From contig OX621163.1 of NCBI GenBank assembly GCA_951640195.1, positions 434,001 through 498,000 of the forward strand: a stretch of 64,000 bases of DNA, written 5' to 3'. Below are positions 43,227 to 54,436 of the stretch, piece by piece. The first letter of the stretch is position 1. Each line of letters begins with the position of its first letter. The stretch comes from Porpolomopsis calyptriformis. Taxonomy: Eukaryota; Basidiomycota; Agaricomycetes; Agaricales; Hygrophoraceae. Both the position numbers and the translations under genes were made by a program. Under the pieces are notes generated by a model that worked only from the letters and a program-made list of their open reading frames with translations, searched no databases and had not been told where the DNA came from.

Positions 43227-45285
43227 ATGCTCTGTCGCTCCTTCCTTATTCTGTTCTCTGCACCATTACTCGCGGCCGCCCAGACAGCAGCCGCAGACTA
43301 TACGCCCACGTTTAGCCGATGTCCTAGCGATTTATCTCTCGTTCGTCTCACCGGCCCATCTCCAGACCAACAGACTCTCAGTCCCGGGGAATCGGGCTAC
43401 GTGAAGTCGAGGAGGTTAAATGTCATCCCAAACGCTTGGAAGACTTACCTTTCCAACGTTCTCTCCACCAATGTATCGTTACCCGACTATGTCTCGAATA
43501 TCCTTAGTGGCGATTCCGTGGGCGGGCCAAATTTCGCGATCTCGGTCAGCGGAGGTGGTTATCGAGCGGCCATCTTTGGAGCTGGTGTCTTGAATGCCTT
43601 GGATGGCCGGAACACCTCCTCTGCCAATGCGGGGATGGGAGGGTTGCTTCAGGCTGCCACCTACGTCGCCGGTCTTTCCGGTGGTTCATGGCTCTTAACA
43701 TCACTCACCCAAGCCAATTTCCCAACCATACAAGATCTTATCTTTGGCTCTTCAGACCCTTCCGCCTATGCCGGGTGGTTGACACAGGTCGACGTCTTTG
43801 CTCCCAGCACCGACCTAGCCACTAATTTGGGATATATCGAAAGTTTGGTGGGAGAGGTATCTGGCAAACACGCTGCGGGATTCCGGGTCACTCTCGTCGA
43901 TCTCTGGGCGCGGGGATTGTCGAGACATTTTTTGAACGGGACGACGGTTCAAAATATCTTTGATCCTTCAATTCATGGCGCGGGGATCACTTTCTCCGGT
44001 CTCGCCAACGTGTTGAGTCTTCTCATTTTTGCATCGTGCGATCTAACCGGTTTACTCTTCACCCCTCAAGGCCGTCGTTTATTTCCAATTCCCAGCCGTT
44101 CCCTCTCCTCGTTGCCGACATCCAGTCGATTAACGGTGATGCGTCTCACATCGAAGCCTCGGACGATTTGGTTCCACTTTCGAACCCCCTCTTCGAGTTT
44201 AATGTTTGTAAGTTCGTTTGACATTTGATATTGAAGATGGAACATAAACATTCTGCAGATGAAATGGGGTCTTTCGATCCTGTACTCTCCGCATTCACAC
44301 CAACTCAATATCTAGGGAGCCAAAACAATTCAATTTGCGTATCTGGTTTCGATCAGGCCGGCTTCATCATGGGAACCTCATCAGCGATATTCAATGACTA
44401 TAACACTTCGGTACGTAGCTGTAACGTCCTTTGATTTTTCCTTACTTTGTTTCTAGGACACCGCCTTTGCGAATTCGATCGTTGGTCCTGTTGTCGAGAT
44501 CCTCAATGCGTCTATACCTCAACAAGGTGTCGAACTTGACAGTTCCCAGTTCCCTAACCCTTTCCTTGGAGTAGCTAACAGTACATTTATCGCCTCGAAC
44601 GAGGAATTTCTCGAACTCGTCGACGGTGGAGAAGATGGTGAGGTGATCCCCCTCCAGCCTTTGCTGGTCAAAGCACGCGAAGTTGATGTCATTTTGGCAA
44701 TTGACGCGGTAAGTCTAATCGCCCGTGCAGAATTTAATCTTCAACACCCACCTTTACCATAGAGTTCGGGTATTAATAACTTTGCGAACGGTACTGCCCT
44801 AATTGTGAGTATTTTGATGGCAACTCTCCATCTGTCAAGCTCATTACCTTGTATGCTAGACATCGTGGAATCGCACCACACTCTTCCCTTCCGCATACTC
44901 CTTCCCTCCTATTCCGAGCGACGCTCTGACGTTCACCAGCCAAAACCTAACCACCCGTCCCACCTTCTTTGGATGCGACTCGGACCCCAGTGCCCCGCTT
45001 CTGATATACTTGGCAAACGGTGGCCCTCCAAGGAGTGACCCGGTCGCTGTTACGAATACACCGACCGGTCAACTAAATTACCTGCCATCCCAAATTCAGG
45101 CCATGGTTGATCAGACATTTGCGATTGCCACGCAAGGTCTCGCAGCAAATGCATCCGTCGCTCCCGATCCTGAATGGGCCGCATGCTTGGCGTGTGCGAT
45201 CGTTGATCGGGCGAGGAGTAGGGCTGGAACAGAGAGAAGTGGGGTTTGCACCTCTTGCTTCGGTAGATATTGTTGGAGCCCTTAA
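43227..45285 (+). CDS. Secreted lysophospholipase / phospholipase B
   Basis: Removes fatty acids from (lyso)phospholipids outside the cell or at the plasma membrane. A signal peptide ([15 protein letters not shown]) is followed by CPSDLSLVR and the oxyanion-hole motif SGGGYRAA. The nucleophile Ser is in GLSGGSWL. Later exons give [20 protein letters not shown], the catalytic-Asp region [29 protein letters not shown] and TRPTFFGCD. Two close cysteines ([14 protein letters not shown]) lie near the C-terminus, as in the family. Five introns are visible, one of them tiny. Many N-glycosylation sites fit secretion. The boundaries around 44020-44080 are uncertain. There is no clear GPI-anchor tail at the called end. 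Confidence 0.85.
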
Positions 45286-45570
45286 TTTCTTTGTGATAGT
45301 GAGTTTTCTTTCTCGGGTGCGTTGGATTCGGAATTCTTGTACTGTGCCATCTGCTCCTGCTTGGCACTTTAACCCGTTTGATGTTTTATTATATAAAAAA
45401 TTACCACTTAATCAGCGCTTTCGACAAGCCGTGGACAAATCAGCGAGCTCAGTTAGCCTAATCAGGCCCAGGTCTTCCCACCCGATCAAATCCTTAGATA
45501 TAATACAGCCTCTCATATAAAATGATGAATTGCCATTCCTTGGCTTTCACCCACATACCTCGCGAAGCAC
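45286..45570. other. Intergenic region
   Basis: Short AT-rich stretch between the phospholipase gene and the RGS gene; no features seen beyond a presumed promoter. Confidence 0.4.
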
Positions 45571-47418
45571 ATGGAGGAGGTCAAGCAGGGTGGGCCTTTC
45601 TACCAGACTTTCAGTGCTGTCTTGCACCCTTTGGCGTCGAGACTCACTATAAACTCCCACTGGGCGTCTATTACCCTGGCCAATATCATGGCTGGTGACA
45701 CTTGCGAACCCACTAGGTACCCGCCCATCCTTTTTTTTTTTTTTTGAAGATCTCACAGGGCATTTATCGTTCCAGTCTGCCCGACTTCGAAGGCTACTTG
45801 GCGTTTAGAGTGCGTTTCTGCTTATCAAGTAAAGAGAAATTATCGTTAATACTATTGTTACAAACTCAGGAACACGCGATTGAGAATTTGCAGTTTGTCG
45901 TCTGGTATCAGGTATCGTACATGTCCGAAATTTTTGACCTCAAATCTCAACTTGTCGCACAGGATTACCGGAAGCGATTCTTCGAGTTGAAAGCATCAGC
46001 CCAATCTCTGAGTCCCAGCCCATCCGATTTGAAATTGCCGGTCTCGAATATTCCCGCATCATCAGAACACCGTCCCCTTCTCAACACCAGCGCCAACCCG
46101 ACGCAATCGGACCTGTATATCCCTCTTGGGGAAGGATCCTCCCGCGACCGTTCGACATCCGACATCGCCCTTCCTTCCTCCTCTTCCTCCCGAGTGTCGT
46201 TGCATGTCAACGCAGATCGGTCAGCGCCACTGCTTCGACCACCCTTGAGTCCTACTTTGGTCAGCGACTCCTCCAAGATCCAACCCATCTCCCCCGGAAG
46301 CATGAAGCAACCGTTCAGGCAGGAATGCATGCGCATCATCGCTACATTTTTACGTCCCGGTGCCGTGAAAGAGTTGGCCCTGGACGATGATGTCCGCTTC
46401 GGCGTCATCAAACAACTCGCTTCGAGTACACATCCCGGTATCGTAAGTTTCTTCGAAGCGAGCTCGTTTTTTCTCTCCGCTCACCCCTTCTGTCTAGTTC
46501 CTTCCTGTGTATCGGGGAGTGTACGACCTACTAGAAACCAAGAGTCTCCCCCGCTTTCTCGCTCACAATAACTCTCTCTCTTATCTGCCGCGGCAGTTAT
46601 TCTGGTAAAGAAATCCTTCCCACCATCGCCTCGTTTACGATCCTGAGCTTATTCGTAGGTATGGCTTTGGAATTATAGATATACTCCTCGGCATCGCAAT
46701 TTCAGTCTCGCTCATCATGACCATCCCCATCCCCCCACAAACTCGACGCGCATGGAGGCTCTTTGGAGTCCCATTTATAGCTGTAGGAGCAATGCAGCTG
46801 TATTCTGCTTGGAGAGGGTAAAAACAAAAATATGTTCACTTAATACCCTACTCATTCGCGGCGCGACAGGTTTTATGGTCAACTATGGCTCCGCAGCCGC
46901 GTACAACTACGCGAGTGGGAGCTGCAAGAGGTAGAAGAGGACGCGAAAGTGTTCTGGAACCGGCTCCTGCACACGATCGACCAACCGCCTCTGCCAGACC
47001 ATCAAGACAACTACATTTGGCATTGGGACCCCGAGGCGAACAAATACGTGATGTTGACGGACACGGGCACGGACCTCACCGGCACTGTCACCTTTAGACA
47101 TCCCGAAACGAACTCGTCGAGCGACAGCCATCATCGCCGACCACACCTGCCGCGCTCGTTTCGAGTACCGACATCTCCCACCCGGAACGGTTTCTTTCGA
47201 CCACCCGTGTTTGGTCCCGATAAGGTTGTCCTAGATCCTAAGATAAAAGCTGGCCACCGGAGAGTCATGAGCGAGATCATTCTTATTGGGGTCCTGTTCG
47301 CATTGGTGAATACCTCTCCTCACCCCTTTCCACGAGGTTTCGAAAAACTGATCACTTCTCGAATACATAGTTGTTTTCAGCCATCGTGATTTCCGTTCCG
47401 GGTTTGCGTCGATCTTAG
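45571..47418 (+). CDS. RAX1: RGS-domain membrane protein, Rax1-like
   Basis: Fungal protein with an RGS fold and C-terminal membrane helices; yeast Rax1 marks cell poles for budding. The start at 45571 opens the first exon (45571-45716), followed by 45775-45808 (SLPDFEGYLAFR), 45870-45911 (EHAIENLQFVVWYQ) and 45963-46442 (DYRKRFFELK). A Ser/Pro-rich insert splits the RGS core, which resumes at FRQECMRIIATFLRPGAVKE and ends LLETKSLPRFLAHN. Three helices follow: YGFGIIDILLGIAISVSLIM, LFGVPFIAVGAMQLYSAW and IILIGVLFALLFSAIVISV, the last completed by a short exon ending at 47418. The domain order is that of Rax1. An extra upstream exon cannot be excluded. Confidence 0.75.
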
Positions 47419-47745
47419 ACATTATTATTTGGGGAAAAGGTATTTTTATTGGGTTTATTGGGTTCCTTTGGTTCAGTGTGTATGGGTATCAAAAAACTGC
47501 GATTAAATGTTCGAAAAAAAAGGTACACGCAGTTACGGACGCATAAAGTAGAGTCAGCGACCGGTCAGATAGTGTTAGGGACAATAAAGAATACACTAGT
47601 TTGGTCGTAAGCGCATAAGAAAGATCAGTCCCGTCCAAGGGGGACGGCTAGAATCTGGTGAGCATGGGGAAGTGAGATGAAAGAGACACAAGAAAGGGGA
47701 GGTCCATGATCACCAATTGGGAGAAGCAGATTTTGTTTTTTAAAA
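47419..47745. other. Convergent intergenic region
   Basis: About 330 AT-rich bp between the RGS gene and the stomatin-like gene; presumably two 3' UTRs and terminators. Confidence 0.4.
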
Positions 47746-48722
47746 TTACACATCAGAAATCGCGCTTAAAAGCCCCGCTCGTCCGGCACTGCCGAGACCT
47801 TCGCTAGTCTCGCCAGAACCGGAACCTGATGCAGCCGCCATCTGTGAGACCACGTCGCTCTGGAGCTGCATGGGCACAAATACAACTTTGCTATGGGCTG
47901 ACTTGGCCATCTGCTGCAGGGCCTCGAGCTGCCTGATTTGCATAGCAGCGGGGGAGGCGAGGATGTCGGCGGCCTGACGCATGAGCCTGGCGGAGTCGAC
48001 TTCTGCGCGGGCGGCGATGACTTTGGACTCTCCGATACGCTTCTGTTGGGCGGCTGAGGAGAGCGAGGCGGAGACTTCGGGGCTGAAGATGATGTCCTTG
48101 ATGAGGATGCCCTCGATGGCGACGCCCCATTTGTCTGCAATGTCTCCGACGATTTCGGCGATCTCGAACGCGATGGCTTCACGCTCGGTCACGACGCTTT
48201 GGACGGCGCGAGCACCGACGACGTGGCGGAGGGTGGTCTGGGCTCGCTCGACAAGGGCTTGTCGTAGGTCGGTGATGCCAAAAGCTGCGCGGTAGGGGTT
48301 ACATATTTGGAAATAGATGACAGAGTCGCTGTTTGGTAAATAAATAAAAGTTAGATGGTATATTGGAAAGTTGTGAGAGACGTTCACGTACATTTCGACG
48401 TTGACATTGTCGCGGGTGATGACGGTTTGTCTTCCAATGGGGCTGATCTGGATTTTGACGTCGACGATGCGGAGAGACTCGGTGCAGATATTGACCTGGA
48501 CGAGGCCGGGGTCTACGGACTTGTAGAACTGTCCGAAACGGGAGACCAGGCCAACCGACCCTGGTGGAAAAAATGTCAATATATAGGACCCTGGGAGGGA
48601 TAGGGGGGCAGACCTTGTTGGACATTGCGGAAAGGGTTCGGGAAGGGGCAGCACGGGATCGCGCCAAAGAAGCCTATGCAACTGCCGAGACCATTCAACA
48701 GATTTCCGTAAATACCATGGGT
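47746..48722 (-). CDS. Stomatin-like SPFH/Band 7 membrane protein
   Basis: Membrane-scaffold protein of the SPFH family. The minus-strand product shows LGSCIGFFGAIPCCPFPNPF, a short hydrophobic hairpin with cysteines, then VQQGSVGLVSRFGQFYKSVD, LRIVDVKIQISPIGRQTVIT, DNVNVEM and, after an intron, DSVIYFQICNPYRAAFGI. The block VERAQTTLRHVVGARAVQSV and ADKWGVAIEGILIKDIIFS are near-invariant in fungal stomatins. The oligomerising helix region (SAAQQKRIGESKVIAARAEV) and SPAAMQIRQLEALQQMAKSA follow. The C-terminus is Ser/Gly-rich. The first coding exon lies upstream of 48722 and could not be placed, so the 5' end is incomplete. Confidence 0.85.
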
Positions 48723-49500
48723 AACCTATAAAGAACGAGGAAAATGGGTCACTTGGTTCAATTCAATGGCGACAATGATATGATCACCTCCGCGGTACCA
48801 AGGTCTTGGGCATAGGAAGGCTACAGGGACGGTGTGAGTGATCGGTTCTGCAAAGTAAAGAGTAAAGGTGACGTGCCTGCATCTCGCTTCGCTTCAAAGG
48901 TTGCACTGTGATCAAGTGACCCTTATCGGAGGGTGCACCCCTTCTAGCCGTTGCGGGCAATTCTTCTGTGACTTGAATTATGAAAGCGATCAGACGAAAG
49001 TATGTATAGGGGAATCATAAAGACAAACCGTGAGGGGCATGATGGTCGACGACATTCCCGTGAGAGGAATGGGAGGGCGTTGGCGAAGAGGGAACACGAT
49101 CTTTGCGGTCAATGCCGGACATGCCTGAAGAATGAAGCTTGGGCTGAGGAAGAAGGATGGAATGTGCCCGCGTTTAATACGAACGATGGTGGTCAGAGAA
49201 AGTCCGCAGCACCACAGCCTGGTATAGCCATGCCGGTTACGGCATCTCACACGAGGGCTGCCATTGGCTACCACTGTGAGGGATATATGCTCGAACTGCG
49301 GTCAAGCCTTTCCTACAAGTCCCAATACCGAGTTAAATGGCTCGCGCAGGGAAAACGTATCAAACGCCCTTTTATACGCGGATCTCAAGGGGTGAGTATA
49401 TATTTAGAATTGTCTTCACTGTCTAGAAACACCATCAGCAGCGAGAGCAGGAAACATTAATAAATAAGTCGCTCGAAGACGTCTAATATTCATCGTAAAA
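48723..49500. other. Region containing the unplaced first exon of the stomatin-like gene
   Basis: About 780 bp. The missing 5' exon of the stomatin-like gene should be here (minus strand, roughly 48730-48860). A 152-codon plus-strand frame (49002-49460) shows no motif and is not called. Confidence 0.35.
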
Positions 49501-51890
49501 ATAACAATCCTTCGTAGTCTAGTTGTTCCAAAGACGCAGAAGCAGTTGGAGCAGAGCGCGCTTCCAAGAAGGCAGCTCTCGCTGCGTCCGAACTTTCAGC
49601 AAGCAATCGAACGCAACGCAGCACAGGCTGTCACCAATAACTTGTGAACTTTTTCCGGGAGAGCAGGTTGATGAAGTGGGAGACAGCGCCAGCTTGGATG
49701 AAGCCCGCCGCCAAGTCCCTATTCATCTTTAGCACCGCCTTGATGATGAATGGAAGGCATGTTGTATCAGTACTGGAGTGGGATTCCAATATCACGCCAC
49801 CTAAAAGTGGGATTTCATCTTGAGTTCTTGAGATGGGTATTTTAACGTCACAAGAAGGTTGACCACCTTGTCTCGCAAATCCCGACCTTCTGAAGCAAGA
49901 AGACTGAAGATTGATGGTCTGCCCCTTCCCGCAGCTATTTCAGGAAGCGCACTTCTCAAAAACCACCCAGCGCGGCGTGTCACCGTAACCATCAAGGTAA
50001 AGCTTTCAGTAGCGAAGCCACCTGAACGTCGGCGCAAAAAAGGAGGCTAAAAGCCGCCGGCCCATTGTGATCTTTGAAATATCATTCGACAGCTTATGTG
50101 TCCATTCCCTTCCATAAATACCTGGTCATCATTTGTAGAGAGGAGGGAGAGAATTGGCGGGACGACAACAGGCATTTTGGAATGTAACGCTATAGACTTC
50201 CGAGAAGACTTATTGAGAGATCGGATGGCACAATGGGACTTGAGCCATGTAATCAGTTCAAGAGGGGGGGCAACATGACGATTAATCTGCGTCAAATCTT
50301 CATCAGAAAAGTGAAAGGATCTTTGGGACAGAAGGCGGCATCCAGATTGGCGACGTCAAGGCATAATGGACGACAAATTTCTCCTTTGTACACTGATCAT
50401 GCGAGAATGACACCTGTTTAACGATTTCAGCAACGGCAGACCAGTGTGAGGCTGAGGATGGCGGAAGTAGTGTTGATTGGACCAGGAACGAGGCCTGTTA
50501 TACACTTGGCAATAGTTCGCACTATCGATTCCAAAATGACCTTGTCTGTAGTGCTGGGGAGCAGCTGGTCGAGAACAAGAATGGCACCAGCCTGGACCAT
50601 TACTTCGCCCAGGTGCCAGTGGTTGGACATCTGCAACAACGATAATGAAACACACTCCCGAGTGACCCCATCGTCAACAGGATTGTTTGATTCCAGCAGC
50701 TTGAGTAAACGTGGGATGGCTGTAGTGCACCGCTGGATCCATGCACTGGAGTTGAGAGAAATTAGCCGCCTGGTTTCAGCTAAGACATAGAATTGAATAT
50801 CTTTGGAATCGGTACTAAGAAACGCTGGTGTGAGCAACTAAGAATAGATAAGATCCTCGACATACTTGAGAAGACCAGTAACATGAGTTATTTCGTTCTT
50901 ATCCAAAAGTACTTGCATCTCACCAACGAAGTCAGGTGCGTGACGGGTAATCCTCGTCTGGGGTGGTCTAACAGATGCTTCATCGGCTGTAAACTTCTAT
51001 GAGCAAGTAGAATGAGTGAAAGTTTCACAACCACACCCTTGCCGGAAATCATCACGGCCGATGCTTGGGTTGGAGTTGGTCATCAGAGCAGGCTGTTGAT
51101 GGCGCATCAGGAGCCCTTGGCGATAGGAAGGACACTTCCTCAGCATTCAGATCAATATGCACCCGTTTGGTACGATGAATAGGCAACCGAGCACGACGTG
51201 CAATTTCAGCTTTGCTTTCCTTGGTCATAGCAGTAATACGTTTGGCAAGGCCAGGATCCGCTGATTCCAGATTGTTTGATATGAAAACGTGGTAACGTCC
51301 TTCTCCGAGACTTTCGGGTCTGTGGATATACTCTTAGACCACACTGGACAGCCGAGAATGGACGATGGTCACTAGCCTGGCTGTAAACGCAAGTATGAAT
51401 GCGCCTATCGACTCGTCTAGTTTTTGTGCACAAAGAAGGCCAAGAATAGGAACTATAGGTGTCGGTCCTACTTTTTTAATCAAGGTCTTCGATCGCTTGA
51501 ATTAAGTATCAGCAACTGATGTTCCGGGCAGTATGCCATCCTCGACAGCCTTTCTTTTTGATCCACTCTCGATATCTCCAAATAGGGGACTTGATACCAG
51601 ATAGGCAGTTGGGCCATTGAAGGCATCGCACTATCAAGAACTGGAATAGAATGGCGATAGCAAACGTCGGCTTTATCCCATTCCTAAAGTCTTCATTACT
51701 GGCGCAGTAGGACCGATCCTCAGTTCTAGAGGTGCCGCCGTTGAATACAGCTATGAGGATATCCTGAGCGATACGTTCAATTCTGCGACGAACGATCGTT
51801 TCTGCCAGTAGTCATCGCAGAATTGAACATATCACTGTCGACCTATTTAGAACTGATATGTTTTTGATGAAGACACTCACCCTATAAAAT
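49500..51890 (-). pseudogene. Decayed ARM-repeat protein gene
   Basis: The best-preserved block, 50837-50427 on the minus strand, reads as armadillo-like helices: IQFYVLAETRRLISLNSSAW, TTAIPRLLKLLESNNPVDDG, CVSLSLLQMSNHWHLGEVMV and ILVLDQLLPSTTDKVILESI. Shorter blocks in other frames (KVVNLLVTLKYPSQELK near 49850, VVVPPILSLLSTNDDQVFM near 50150) continue the same theme. A Lys/Arg-rich segment (AKRITAMTKESKAEIARRAR) lies upstream around 51190-51260. Stops and frame changes between blocks cannot be removed with plausible introns, so I call it a pseudogene. A heavily spliced intact gene is less likely. Confidence 0.5.
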
Positions 51891-51898
51891 TCACGGTT

Positions 51899-52396
51899 AT
51901 GCCCCACCACAATGCTCTTCCGACTTCCATAGCTGCCATTTCCTCTAATTCATCGTCGGTGTGCTCTCCAAATCCCCACTCATGTCTGATTGCCCACACT
52001 GCCCGGATTCTCCAGCTTTCGACGACATCAAGGAGCTCGACACAGCAGAATCTGATCCACCCCTTGGCTAGACTCCGAGATCATTGGGATCGCCCGTGGT
52101 CACTTGGTATTATGCCCATCCCTCACCCCATCCACCCATGGCACTCAGCCTCAAAGGTGTCAACCGCGATCACCTCGTGAACAGCTTGAATGCACAGATC
52201 ATCGTGGTTCCAACAAGCTGTCACCATCTGTTTCACTGAATCTCTCATTCAGGCTTGCACGATCATCGGAGGATGCATCAACCTTCTCACCTCCAATGCG
52301 TTGGCTTTATCACCAAGCACACGCATGCTTAACATCCTTGGACTGATTTTTGGACTGTCCAGAGCTGTGCCGGCTGTTGGCCATCTCCAATATTGA
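51899..52396 (+). pseudogene. Copy A of a small membrane-protein family, truncated
   Basis: Sequence related to copies B-D. The N-terminal exon ends in LVNSLNAQIIV at about 52211 and the second exon opens ACTIIGGCINLLTSNALAL, then STRMLNILGLIFGLSRAVPA, and stops at 52396 before the second membrane helix. The upstream part lies in shifting frames and the VVVLS terminus is missing, so this copy looks defunct. Confidence 0.55.
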
Positions 52397-52493
52397 CCAC
52401 ACTCTCCTCGGGATGCCTGCGGTTTCTGGCATTCATCATGGATGGAACCGTGACTGGTTGCAACCCAGATAGGAAATTTCCGACAACCAAATG

Positions 52494-52615
52494 TGTGCTG
52501 ACGTAAGGGTCTAAACCTATATATGTCCATGTATTACTACAGCCTCCAACATAGCCTTCAACGGATTTCCTTCAACCAGTGGTGTGCTGACATAAGGGTC
52601 TAAACCTATATATGT
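52494..52615. repeat. 33-bp direct repeat (two copies)
   Basis: The same 33-bp sequence, starting tgtgctgac and ending ctatatatgt, occurs at 52494-52526 and 52583-52615 with one mismatch; weaker similarity extends on both sides. The period of 89 bp suggests a local tandem duplication in the leader of copy B. Confidence 0.85.
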
Positions 52616-52732
52616 TGATGTACTACACATAGCCTTCAATGGATATAAATATATAATCATTCAAAGCCGGTCCCTTGCTTATTTTCCTTGCACCCCATTC
52701 CTTCACCATCAAGTTCTTCATATCCACACCCA

Positions 52733-53271
52733 ATGCCCAACCACCCACTTACCACCTTGCAACGTTCAAACAATCAAACATCCGACCATGTCGACAAACT
52801 GAATATAGCCGAGTCTTCAGTCTTTGTTGGACAAAACCATTCTCCAGCTCATATTCAACCGACTCCAAAACCATACCTCACGGCTGAGTCCAACTCATGT
52901 CAGCTTGTGAACTGTTTTAATGCCCAAATCATCGTCGTTCGTACCTGTCAAATGGCCTCCATGCAATTATCTGATCATCAGCAACTGAACCTCTCTCTAT
53001 TCAGGCTTGCGCTATCTTTGCTGCGCAAGTCAATTTCCTCACTTCGAGCACGATAGCCTCGACGCCATGCACACGAGTGCTGAACATCCTCGGAATGATT
53101 TTCGAACTGTCCGGGGCCATCCTCGCCATGATCAATCATCACCAACAGCGACCATACCCAAGCCAGCATGGCTTGTGTTCATTGTGGAGGGTTTCTATTG
53201 AGCAGGTCCTTCCGATCATGTTCATTTTGATGGGGGCCACGATGTTTGCAGCGGTAGTTGTGTTATCATAA
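52733..53271 (+). CDS. Copy B of a small two-helix membrane protein family (156 aa)
   Basis: Family not recognised. Two exons, 52733-52936 and 53005-53271, encode 156 residues. The N-terminal part is polar (SDHVDKLNIAESSVF, then a Pro-rich segment) and ends in SCQLVNCFNAQIIV at the intron. Exon two starts ACAIFAAQVNFLTSSTIAS and contains two likely membrane helices: TRVLNILGMIFELSGAILAM and EQVLPIMFILMGATMFAAVV. It ends VVVLS. Exon two is 267 nt in both copies B and C. The copies share the split after QIIV. Function unknown. Confidence 0.65.
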
Positions 53272-53358
53272 ACCGAATGGACCGTTAAAAGATGGGTCGA
53301 TGGAATGCCGAATTGAAGGATTATATATATTGTGGACCCGGTTATTGAGATATCCTTG

Positions 53359-53434
53359 TTATCACATGCTATTTGCTATTGATGCCATACGCAAAATTGG
53401 GTCAGCGAGTGAGATCATCGATAGCATGTGATAA
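53359..53434. repeat. Inverted repeat between convergent copies B and C
   Basis: A 14-bp sequence (ttatcacatgctat, 53359-53372) recurs as its reverse complement at 53421-53434, 48 bp later, at the centre of the tail-to-tail pair. It could be the fold point of an inverted duplication or part of a two-way terminator. Confidence 0.75.
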
Positions 53435-53456
53435 AGCAGAATATATAAAAACAGCG

Positions 53457-53963
53457 CTACGATAGCACAACCACGGCCATAAACATCCCAGTTCCCATAA
53501 AAATGAATGCGATCGGAAGGACCTGCTCAAAAGAAATCCTCCACGATGAATATGTGCCATGCTCGGTCGGATGTGGTCGGTGTTGGAGGAGATTGATCAT
53601 GGCAAGCATGGCGCCAGATAGTTCGAAAATCTGTCCAAGGATATTAAGCACCCATGTGCATGGCGTCGAGGCCATTGAGCTGGAGGTAAGAAAGCTGACT
53701 TGAGCAGCGAAGATGGTGCAAGCCTGGAATAGAGAGGTTCAGTGAAAACAGTCGGGGCCGGCAAGTAGCCATGCACTAACCACGATGATTTGGGCATTTA
53801 AACAGTTCACAAGCTGACATGAGTTGGTGAGGTATGGTGTTGGAGTCGGTTGGGTATGAGCTGGAGAACGGTGTTGTTCATTGAAGACCGAAGACTCGGC
53901 TATATTCAGTTTGTCGACATGGTCGGAAGTTTGATTTTTCAGCGGATGTAAATGTTGCGACAT
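53457..53963 (-). CDS. Copy C of the small two-helix membrane protein family (149 aa)
   Basis: Inverted paralogue of copy B. Exons 53963-53781 and 53723-53457 encode 149 residues. The same order is kept: SDHVDKLNIAESSVF, a Pro-rich segment, SCQLVNCLNAQIIV, then ACTIFAAQVSFLTSSSMAS, TWVLNILGQIFELSGAMLAM and EQVLPIAFIFMGTGMFMAVV with the VVVLS end. The second exon has the same 267-nt length as in copy B. It is tail to tail with copy B, 185 bp apart. Both copies are intact, so both may be expressed. Confidence 0.65.
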
Positions 53964-54436
53964 GGTAAGTGAATGGTCGGACAGGAGGGGATAACACTGA
54001 TCCTGGGTTTTTTATATCTACAAAGAAACACTCCATTGGGATTGTTGACCCGTGTCTTTGGTTCGGCCATTGAATTACACAGCCATCATAAATTGGTAGC
54101 AGAGCGAAACAAGTTACCAGAATCTACAAGGAGATACCGAGTTAAAGCATCCGGACTTGAATTCATCACTGAGAAAACTGTTGGGGCAAGCGAGTGAGAT
54201 TCATGGCATGAGCGAGAAGGAGAAGAAGTATGCTCTTGATATAATCAGATGAGCGCTAGGAGCATATATTGCGAACGGCATTGAATGTGCTAAGGAGCAA
54301 GGCCCGGACGATGAGCACTAAAAGTGATGAGACCCCGGCCTCAACGATCCGTACATTTGCGGAGGCGGGGCTCAAGGCAAGATTGCCTCAACGAGTTCTG
54401 ATACTGTCTTAACTCCGACTCAGAACGATACAAATA

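Noticed and set aside
49002..49460. 152-codon plus-strand frame upstream of the stomatin gene
   Set aside because: No motif and mixed composition; likely overlaps the 5' region of the stomatin-like gene.
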